A stretch of DNA of 64,000 bases from Cymodocea nodosa (Eukaryota > Streptophyta > Magnoliopsida > Alismatales > Cymodoceaceae), in NCBI GenBank assembly GCA_036874045.1, contig CM072338.1, positions 20,606,501 to 20,670,500 on the forward strand. Reading direction: 5' to 3'. Every line of letters begins with the position of its first letter. Within the stretch, counting starts at the first letter, position 1. The notes under the pieces are model-generated. The model saw only the letters and a program-made list of their open reading frames with translations. It had not been told where the DNA came from and did no database searches. The position numbers and the translations under genes are program-made. Shown piece by piece: positions 50,501-62,500 of the stretch.

Positions 50501-53500
50501 AAAAGTTTGAATTATAATTTTCCCCTTTTATGCAAAGTGGTAAGGGACCTAATGGTACAGTTGCTCCATTGTGACCTATGTCACATATTTGAATCTTATG
50601 AATAAACTTCTCTGGTTATGTGGACAAGACTGTATAATTGGTCTCCATGCACCACATTAGTGGGAGCCTTGTGCACTTGATCTGTCATGTTTATGGAAAT
50701 TTGTAAATCAGAAAAATATGACAAAAAATGTGAAATATTATTCTGATCAGCATGTGTTGCAGTATCTCTTTTTTTATTTTTTGAATGTGTTCATTCTTTT
50801 GTTTTTTCATGGGGGGTTCTTTTTCTGCCTAAAGTATAGTTCCTTTTGTGCTTAGGTTTCAACTACAGGTAGAGCGATTGATGAGAAGCTGTCTAGTAAA
50901 CGGGACAAAAGCCATATTTTGTTTGGTGGAACCAAGATACTGCAGCATACCTCAGAAAAGGTATATGGTTCCACTCATAATTATGTGTTTGCTAGTGAAA
51001 AATCCATTACTCTGATTTCATCTTACGCTTTTCCAGTCTTTGCATTTGAAATCACCTGATGGAGGTTGCTTGGCTGTTGTATTAAAAACGGGTTTTGAAA
51101 CCAATCAAGGAAAATTGATGAGGACAATCCTATACTCCACTGAGAGGGTAGGTATTTCTGTTCTTAACAGTGAGATTTGGAATATTGGTAGGTTATCATC
51201 CTTCATTAATATAGTAAATTTTATACATTTCAGGTTACTGCAAATAGCTGGGAAAGTGGCTTATTTATTCTCTTTCTAGTTGTTTTTGCTCTCATTGCTG
51301 CTGGTTATGTGCTTAAGAAGGTATAATAAAGTTCTGTCATTTACTGAAAAGTTCCATTCATAACCTGAATTAGATTACTTTTCTTGCAATAATGGACCAT
51401 ATCACAAATGTGAAAGAATCATGTGAAAATATTACATAATCATATCACATAGTGATAGTGTTCTACTTGTGCTACTTTTGGTTGTGAATGGTATTTTTTG
51501 TTAACTTCACTAAAGTTTTTCATTTCTGAGTTATGCAGCTTTATTTTTTCTGACATCTAGTGATATTTTGTCTTCTAGGGATTGGAGGATCCTACCAGGA
51601 GTAGATATAAACTTTTATTGAATTGTTCACTAATTATTACTTCTGTGATCCCCCCTGAGCTGCCAATGGAGTTATCAATAGCTGTAAATACATCTCTGAT
51701 TGCCCTGGCGCGTCGAGGGATCTTCTGTACAGAACCATTTCGGATTCCTTTTGCTGGAAAGGTGGGTGAAGTGATTCAAAAAGAAAATAATATAGAATAA
51801 TTATCATATTTTTCTTCACATGCACCTATTCTGAACATATCTTTCCTTATAAATTTATAATTTTATGCAGGTTGACATATGTTGCTTTGACAAGACAGGA
51901 ACTCTGACATCAGATGATATGGTATAGGACTGAGGATTTCACAGTGGATATCTTCTGAATATCTATATTTTACATGCCCCTTTTCACCTCAGGAGTTTCG
52001 TGGAGTTGTTGGCTTGTCTGATTGTGGAGACTTGGAAACAGACATGTCTAAAGTGCCAATTCGCACTGTAGAAGTGCTTTCTGCTTGCCATGCCCTGGTC
52101 TTTGTCGATAACAAACTGGTAAGCTGGCTTGCTAAATGGAATCCAGGTTTGGATCTACGTGCATTTGTTAAGTTGCCTAAGTGATGAAAGCAACTTGGTT
52201 GTGAAAAGCCGACTTTGATTCTTTATTTGCATCCATCAATTGACTGGTGTCCGTCTTGTGATTTTATTTCCCATTTGATTGTTTTATCCTCTTCCTGTTT
52301 TGTTCCTGAACCACAGGTTGGTGATCCTCTTGAAAAGGCAGCGCTTAAAGGAATAGACTGGATTTACACAGCTGACGAGAAAGCCATGCCTAAAAGGTGT
52401 TACGATTATCTTTTAAACAGATCCAAAATTCCTTCTAAAAAAAAAAGAGATTCAAGATTAGCTTCAATATGATGTCACACATCTAGATTAGTTGATTTCC
52501 CAGAGTTGTCTTTCCAACATTCTCTTATCATCAATCAAGCAAATATACTTATCTCTCATGGAGTAACAGAGGTAAAGATGTCAAATGAGTGGAGAAAGAA
52601 TACTCTGATATATATATATATTTATGAATAAGGGTGATGTCCAAAATTGTAATAATTATCAAGTTATTAAACTAATGTATAATTATCAAAACATGTGACA
52701 TGGACATGGACATGACAGACTACATTTTTACACGTGATTAAAACCCAGGCGTTTAAATGTGTGTAATGAAAACATGGGATGAAGCATAAAAATTGTAAAA
52801 TAAATATTAAACAAACATATATGGCATTCATAAACATTTTTCTACTTTGCATCAATTGCTATAAATTTAATATTCATAGAACTTCAATGTTTGATGCAGA
52901 AACAACTGAGGACATTCAACAAAAACTGAACTAAAGAAGATCCTGTTACACATTTAATAACCATATAAAATATCAAAATCAGACCAAAAAATTAATCTCA
53001 AAACAATGACAAACAAACGTTAGAAAAAAGATGCCATCATATAAACAATATTAACAGTGAGCATATCATCAAAAGTGGCAAAAAAATAGCAGTGCAGTTA
53101 TAGCCAAAATCCATGTCAGTGATTTATACCAATACATATGTCAATCCTACTATTTTTTCTATGATTCATATCAACAAAAGTATGATCGGATTGAACAAAT
53201 TAATGCTTAAGGTCTCAACAAAAATATGATCAGATTGAACAAATTAATGCTTAAGGTCTTAAAAAGAAGAAATAAAAAAGAAGGGAGGAGGAGGAAAATG
53301 TTTACTATTTTTTTTACGCACTTAAATAGGTACATGCATTCACCCATAATATTTGCTTACATGGATCTAGCATTTCTTAACATGTTACATGGTCATGTAA
53401 GCACCTTGCACAGCCTGCTAGACTTGTGTACATGGAATCCATGTAACATGTTTCTTCTTGAAATGAAATGGTCTCATCAATTATTTGTAATTTTCATTTA

Positions 53501-56500
53501 AATGGCCATGTTGGTTGTGTTCTGAAACATTGGTACCATGCTGGCATTAGGATGTCTTGTCAGTGGAAGGTAAATTGTATACTTTGGTTGGTCTTTGTCG
53601 GTATTTAGTATGGAAGTTTGTTTTTTTTCCTTTCATTTGTATACATTATCTTATTTTCCTCTCCTCTTCTAGTTTTCTTCTTCTCCAACTCATCATTGAT
53701 GGTGTTGTCATTTTATCGTGTTAGAGCTTTCTTTTTATCAAAATTTGAGTTTCCTCATTGGGATCTATATTGCCTCAATACTCTCCAAAATTGTTACGTT
53801 TCTTCACTCTTCTATGTAGTTTTCCAATTTTAATGTATAGATTTATAACTTTTATACTTAGATTTAAAGTTTTTATGGTGAGTAATCCATTACCTAAGGG
53901 TTATCCAAAGTATTTTTTCTGATTTACAGAGCATTATTACTGTATTTAAAATAATCTTGTACTTTGAGCCTTTGACACACTAATTTTAAATCATGTTGTA
54001 TTTTTAATGTCATAAATGTTTAAAAATTAAATTTAATTATTTTTAAATCTATGTTATTAATTACTTTAGCTTTTTCTAAAATTTCATACAAAAGTTCATA
54101 GTTTTTACCTTTTTTATGGACTTCCTCACAAACTTCCACCAACATTTCCACTGAAGTCCAACACGTATCAATATTTCATCAGACTAAAATTGGACCTGAC
54201 ATCGATGTTAGATACCTTGATCATATCTTTAGCTGCTGACATTATTCTTGGAATATTTTGATATTCTAGGGGAGAGACCTTCCAGTATTTTCACAGGATT
54301 TTCTTTCTTTTGTATATATAAGGCACTCATATAGACCTTCCATGTTTCATGATGATTGTTTTATCTACTTCTTATATTGAAAAATGTGTGGTTAACTGGT
54401 TATTTCTTGATTGGGATTGCAGAGCTGGAGGTCATGCTGTGCAGATTATACAGAGGCACCACTTTGCATCTCATCTGAAAAGAATGGCAGTTGTTGTTCG
54501 TACAAAAGAATTTTTTTTTGCCTTTGTGAAGGTATATTGGTCCTACTCACTTGAATTTTTTTTTTAAAAAGTCCCCGATCTATTTAAGGGGTGGGGCCCA
54601 AAACTACTTACATAAATTTTTGCTTAGTGGTAGAGCATTTGACTAATTGGTTGAATTTGCTGTTACTTTTTTGAACCGAGAGGACATCATTTATTAACGA
54701 AAAAACTCCTTCTGCACATTGTAGACTAGAAATCTTCCAGAAAAAGAAAGAAATAGGAAAACTTCCTGAATATGTTTATCTTGACAATGTCCTCTGTCCC
54801 ACAGCAACGGAAAATTCCAGGGTTTATTTACTGTTGAGCCTAGAATAGTTGCTTTGTTGGCAGAGAACGCATTTCCGTTCACTCATAATGGCCATGAATT
54901 CACATGTAGCATGTGGTAACAAACCGATCAAAGAACTGTCAGATTCTTAATTGGTTCTTTTTGCAGCTAAGTCAACAGGTATCCACATATTTTATACACA
55001 CGACTGAAAAGCTTACTGCAAGCACAACTATTAAGATGCACACCTAGTTACTCTTTAATGGCAAGGCATCATAAGAAGGCTAGGCATTTCAATGCCTACT
55101 CATATGTTATTTTTTGAAATATTATTTTATATATTTAAAAATCTTGAGGGTGAACCACAGCGTAATTGTAATGTTGCTCCATAAGGGTGCCAAGAAGCTG
55201 GATTGGGTTGAGTTGGTGACTAACCCATCACCTAATCTGGTAAGGAAAAATGGGTTACAGGTCATGTCTCATTTTTATGTATCTTGAATCTTTGACCTGT
55301 AATTCAACCTGATTTGTTAAGAGAAATTAGGTTGGTACACTAAATGGTCATCTAAACAAACATAACAACAGTCTGTGTCATAATCTTACTGTGTGTTTAT
55401 TATTATTATTATTATATTTTTTACTGTGGGGTTGGCCATATGAATCTCTAAAATTTATTTTTTTCACAAAAAATAATTAATAATAGATAAAAATATGATA
55501 TATGTTCTATGATAGATAAAAATGTGTTCTATAATAAAACATCAATATACAAAAAAGTTATGAAATATGTTTATGTTTAATACAATATCAAAAACCAAGA
55601 TTATTCATTCTCTGTAGGATGAATAATTATATGTGATAAAAATTGATTATATACAATTTTTTTGATTTCTAAATGACTACTAATATAGACAAAACATCAC
55701 TTCAAATGAAACTTATTGTCTTCATTTCTTCATTTTTCATTAATGTTAGAAAAATAAAGATAAACTTAAAAGTCTTAATAGGTTAACAAGTTAAGAAATT
55801 AGGTTAGTGACCCAACTTATTGTTTGGATTGGATAATTTTTTCAGAGGGAGATGACTAGTAAATTTTAATAAAGTTGAGTAAATTAAATAATGCTTAAAT
55901 GATTCACAATAATTTTTAATGAGTACACAATATTTGTGATTGTGATGAATTATCCTAGTTGAAGAGATGGGAAATAATGAGGAATGCCAAGAAAATTTAT
56001 AGTAATTCACTCCCAATTTAGGTTACACTCACTCCTCTACTTGAGCTTACACTAATCTAGTGTTGTTATAAGTCAACTCCTTGTCGTTACAACTTCCTTG
56101 GTAAATCTACTAAGTTTTGTCTTTATGATTCAAAGAGACCTCACTATAACCTGATGAGCCCAGTTCCTTAAGTACTTTTTGAATAGCTCTCTACTTCAAT
56201 GTATGTAAATGATACTTAATGTAGCTATTTGTGTGTGTATGTGTACTTGAGAGAGTGGGAATGAATGAAAGTTTTTGCTTTAGAGAATGAGAGTGAAGTG
56301 TAAGAGAATGTAAGATATCTTTACGTCAAAATTCATGACCATCAGAACCATATATATAAGTAATAGTAACCTAAGAATGCTTGTGTAACAACCACTAGAT
56401 CAGTATGTTGCTTTTGAAATTGGAATGCCATTTGTCCAATAGTCAACTTGGTCAGTGTACTATTTTTATAATCAGTATTCTGTTGATTAGTTAAACTCTT

Positions 56501-59500
56501 TTATTACAAAATCCTAGGCTGTCTTGTGAAATTGGTATGACGTTTTTGTTCTAAACTTGGACTGTCCAGGTCAATCAAAACAGTATGCCATTTTGTAAAT
56601 TTGGCATGTCATTTTTAGATTTCATACCCCAACCTTACTAAAACTATTTTTAAGTGCATGAATATGATGCATGCATTTTGTGTTACACTAAGATATAGAA
56701 TAAGTGAAAAACCTAGTGTGTATATTGATGAGAGCTTCTTGGTGATTTACATTTTGACCTAAGATTCAATAAGAAAATTGCATCAATTGCTACAAATATG
56801 GACACTAAAATACTAGAAGTGTAAGTCTGGAGTCCTTGTCAATTTTCTCAAACTTTTGATTTTCTAGCATCTTTCCCGGCTTGGTCATTTTTTATCTTTT
56901 TTGTATATTTACTTAGGACAATTTATATATACATGTGTGTAAATTTTTTTTCTTCATTACATCCGCAAATCACAATTGATTTTATTATCATCAAAATTAT
57001 ATCAGTGAAATACCTAACACTCATCACCCAACATGTCAGTGCTTTAGGCCAAATTGTTCAGGTCAAATGAGTTAAACTGGGACAAATATTTTTACTCAAA
57101 TCTGAAAATAACAGGTTGAGGCAAACAGGTCAATGGATTTAACTTGACTCATGGACAACCCTACGTCTCCATTGTGTCCTGGAGGTCATAGACTTAAATT
57201 TTAGGTAACCTCTCTATTTATGAAGGTAAGTTTATGTATAATTTGACCCTTTGTAGACCTTACATTTGGATAGGGTTGCCTTTTATATATATAAATATGT
57301 CTGTTTTTATTTTAATATTGCTTTATTTTTATAAATAACTACTTTCTAGTGTTAGCTTTAGACAATAGTGAATGTATGCATCAATAATTACATTAATCAT
57401 TATAATACGTAAGGGAAAACTATTATTCTTTTTAAATTTGCTTTTGGTGCGTATGCCAACCTAGGTTGACTATTGAGTAGAGTATTCTCGCAGCACAATT
57501 ACTAAGAGTTCATGTTGCATCTCCATTTCTCACCTCAAACATTCCTCTTCACATTCACTTGGAGCTGGCTAAACTGCCATCACAAAAAGGCACAAGTAGT
57601 GATTTGAACTTCTGTACATGTTCTTTGGAAATCATTATTGATCACTCATTGAGACCTTGGATCATAATGCTTGGATTTTTCTGTGGTTATTAGTAGTCAG
57701 ATATAGATTTTTATATTAATCTTAATTTGTCATTTTCTGCACTATTTGAGTGTTATCTTTGCTTCATTTTTTATGAGTATTTTCATTTCTGTATATTCGT
57801 TGACTTTTACCGGAAGATTTGTTTATATCACAAGTTCACAACTGGATTCATCATTTAAAAGGTGGTTTAGTTATTAATTGCAAAACAAAGTATTCGATCA
57901 TATGAATCACGGGAACAATATTTCTTCTTAAGCAATGTTGTTGAACTACTTATTTCTTGGCAAATTTCCTTTCATGTTATGAAGCTTGTGATCATATTTA
58001 TCATTCCCAAGTTTGGCAATCTACCGAATCTTCCTTTTCTGAAATTTGTGTGCATATGTGTGCTTTGTGCTTAATTCAGCAATATCAACTTCAAACATTA
58101 TAAAAAAATCACAACAAAGATGTAAAACCGATGGCAGGGTGCACCAGAAACAATCCAAGAGAGATTGATTGACTTTCCATCTGCATATGTTGAAACATAC
58201 AAGAAATACACACGGCAAGGCTCTCGAGTTTTGGCTCTTGCATACAAGTCACTCCCAGAAATGGCGGTAAGGTTACATTTTTTGTTTTTTTCAATAAAAA
58301 TATTTAAGAATTTCTGCCCTTTTAACTGCAACATAAGTAGGAATCTTATGAAAATGACTAGACATTGATCGTGATATTTATGTTCTAGATATAAACAATT
58401 AGGAATGCTTCATTAGTGTAAAAGTTATGAGTATAAATTTTATAATTGCATTGTTAGGAAGGTGGAGAAGATGTATTACTATATATTGCGCTTCTTTGAT
58501 ATATTATCCAATTCTTGCAAATGTGATCTAAAATTGGCCTGCATCAGAAGAGCTTTTTTTGATGATGGTATCGGAAGTACTTGTTCCCGTAGTTGGTTGT
58601 GTCCTTTTGAAATGGTACTGAAAGATTTGTATTTGCTGCTGCAGTTCGAATAGCCAAAATTTCTTTTAACCTCTTTGATTTCATGAAATATCATCGAGAC
58701 TGGCATTTCTTTGAGGGCAGTTCCATTGCTGATGCATCCCTTTGACTGTTTGATTGTATATAGATATTTTTCCACCACAATGTAAGAAACACAGTGGGAT
58801 TAATGTTGCCATCATTATTGTTATGATGTGCGAGAACAATTTATTGACACAATTAGAATAGAATATTTTGAAAGAAAGAAGGAAAGGGGAATTTCATTCA
58901 ACAATAAGCTTCATCTAGAAAGTACAAATGACTAAAAAATGATTAAAAGAAAAATAAAAATTACGTAAGTTTAGCAAGATTAATAAGTGCTAACCTAAAT
59001 TGGTGATACAATCTGGTTGGAATATGGAGTTTTTTTATGTAATGAAAGTTCTAAGATATTTGCCCACATATTCTTTCTGACAGTCCTTTTTTATTTATTC
59101 CTGTGATTTTATTTTCTTTGATAGTCATAAATTCGACCATCAGAAAAATATTTTTAAAATTTTAGAAATTAGTAGTTTAATTTCAGTATAAACTGTTTGG
59201 TTTAATCAGCAGTTCAGTTTCAGTAGATATTTGACTTATTTATTCCTCCTGAAAGTCTTGCTTAGTTTACTTCTACGTGGGTTATATTTTCTTTGGTAGT
59301 TATCTTAAACACCATCATCAAAATAGTCTCAAGTGAGGAAGGCTTGATGCCTATTTAGTGGTTTAATATTCTAATTTCTGCTAGTTTTATGGTAATACTT
59401 GTGTGTCTGTTTTCCTTTCTCCTCAGGTTAGTGAAGCCAGAAGCTTAGATCGAGATTCAGTGGAGACAGGTCTGTCATTTGCTGGTTTTGCGGTAATAAC

Positions 59501-62500
59501 TTACAGAACTTGGCATCAGGCTTCTTTAATCCATTTTCTGTAAAATTTTTGAATAGTGATGATACATAAATATTTAACTTCTCAGGTTTTCAACTGTCCT
59601 ATAAGATCAGATTCTGGTTCTGTCCTTTCTGAATTGAAGGGTTCGTCACATGACTTGGTGAGCTACAAATCTGCAATGTGGCATCATTCTGCATTTTTGC
59701 GCCTGTGCTGTTGCAATATTGGCTTTACCATACCCCTCTTTTGGGGAGCAAATCTAATCTGATATGGAGTCTTAATAAGAAGCACCCAGCTACAAACCTT
59801 TACCAAAATGTATGGGAGAATAAAAATATAAAACTAATTAGAGCCAAAGATTTTCACCCAAAATCCAATAGTCTCCATTATCTATAATATCTTCCATCGA
59901 AACAATGGCATTTTGCCCTTCACAACCAAGGAAATTAATGACTGGAACTTATCAAGATTTTCACGATGTGCACCTCCCTAAATGATCTCTAGTAAGTGTC
60001 AATCCCAAACTATCCTGCTGGAACCAATCTAGATTTTCGAAAGTGCAGATCCTTCACTCCCTCTTTGCACAATATGCAGGATAAATCAGTCTCAGCAGCC
60101 CGTTTACATCTACATTACTTTATTAGAACCCTATCATGGAGTAACCACATAAAAGCCATCATCTTCGTCAAAGATTTACATTTCCAAACTAATGAAGGAC
60201 AAAGTATTTAACCACGAGGAGCTGTAAAAGAGCCACATAACAACTGCTAACCATGAAACCACAAGTCTTAGGGTCCAATATTGAATTTTCCATTGTGGAA
60301 TTTCTAGAGCCATCTCATCTTGTGATGGCAGTAACGAAGATGCTCAGTTTCTTCATCTTTAGATTCCTCAAACTGAGATTCCAGGGACAGTCACTGTTAG
60401 AGAAGCATTCCCACTTCCCTTACACTCTCAGGGCACCCAATAGAGAAAAATGGAAGGAAACATCTCTGCTAGCACCACATACAAAATTTATCATGTCAGA
60501 AAACTAACAGACACACATAACAACTGCTAACCATGAAACCACAAGGCTTAAGGTCCAATATTGAATTGTCTATTGGTGGAATGGCTGGAACCACCTCATC
60601 TAGTGACAGCAGTAATGAAGATGCTCGGTTTCTTCATCTTTAGTTTCCTCAAAGTAAGGGGCAGTCGCTGTTATAGAAGCATCCTATTGCCCATACACTG
60701 TCAGGGTTCTCAACAGACAGAAAAATGGAAGGAAACGTGTCTGCGAACCCCACATTCAAAATTCTTATCATGCCAAAACTATTTGGGACTGATCTCCCAA
60801 ACCTTCAAATTTTGGGAAAAAAGGAATTCTTTTCTGCTATAACACTTTGCCAAAGATCAGAATATTTTGGGGACCCAAAAGGTGGTCGTATAAGTGACTC
60901 TGATCTTTCATACTCGCTGGAAATGGATGAACGTAAGGCCATTGAAGCAGCTTCCCATCTCCAAAATCACTTGCAAAAAAACTGAAAAAGTGTCTTATTA
61001 AAAGCTTTGAGAAGCCATATAACAAGGATCCCAAGTTTTGTAGGTCTGAAGAGGAGCACCTGGCACCTGCAAAGTTGAATGATTACCCTGCCTAAGCCAA
61101 ATTTTCTGAATTTCTTTTCAAGAACCTGGATCACATCTACTGGTAGAGAGAAGGCCGACATATTGAATACTAGTATACTAATCATTAATTGACAATGTGT
61201 TCACCCAAATTAAAGTAATTTGTATCTCCTCCCATCTTTCTTGATAGTTGATACCTTTTCCATAATATGGAACAATTAGACTTCCTTTGGTCTTTTCATG
61301 GACAGAAACAGCCAAATAATTCAATGGCATCCTTTCCATCTTGAAATTCATGACCATGAAAAAATTCTTCACTGGGATTTTAGATGCATTATATTTTAAT
61401 ATGATTTTTTATTTGTTTTACAGTTGATGCTAAGCTATGCTAATATTTTTTAAATTGTAAATTTTCCTTACCTTGGTTTGTTGATTGCTCTTATTATAGA
61501 CAAGGTAGTTTGGTTAGTTTTAACCAGTTGCCAAATTTTGTTGTTTTCTCATATTTATATCATCTGATTATTGTCATCTGTCAGACTTCTTGTAAAAAAC
61601 TCAATGAATCTCATCTCAATCTGCAAATGTTTTTATCGCTTGTTATACCAATGTTAAATTACATCAGTGATACCTAATGTTCACAAGATGTTGATCTGTA
61701 TGCTGATCCATCTTGCTGTTTCTGTCTTTCATAGAATGAGCCATGGTAGAAAGTTTTGTTGTTTATGGTTACCTCTGCTTACATCACCCGTATTTGTGTG
61801 TAGCTGTGGAGTATTTTTCCCCCCATTACAAACAAAACCTTTCTATGCTCCAAATAAGTTCACATTGTTTTATGATTACGGCAACTTCAGGCACATAATG
61901 TTTTCTTATTTTGACAGATAAGTTTTTGTTGATTTGATTATATAATTTACTGGAAGATTTTACATTGTAGGTGATGATTACTGGCGATCAAGCTCTGACA
62001 GCTTGTCATGTAGCCAGCCAAGTTCATATAATATCAAAGCCAACCTTGATCTTGACTGCAACAAAATCGAGCAAGGGTTTTGAGTGGATCTCACCTGATG
62101 AAACACAGATAAATCCCTACAGGTGAGCTTGTCACGTATGAAATCTAGTTATACATTTTTCTTCTTATATCTGTATGAAATCTCATTTGGGTATTTCCAC
62201 CATATATTTGTTGTGCTGTCTTTTTAACTAAGGATGAAAGAAGTGGAAGCGCTTTCAGATTCCCATGATCTTTGCATTGGAGGGGACTGCTTTGAAATGT
62301 TACAGCAGACTGGAGCTGTTCTTCAAGTTATCCCTTTCGTGAAGGTAAGGATTTTAAATTCTATCTTGCATAATTTTATCATTTTTTCCTTGTATCTTAT
62401 GGAATCCATTATGATGATTTTAGGTATTTGCACGTGTTGCTCCTGAGCAGAAAGAACTAATTATGACAACTTATAAGACTGTGGGAAGAATGACATTGAT

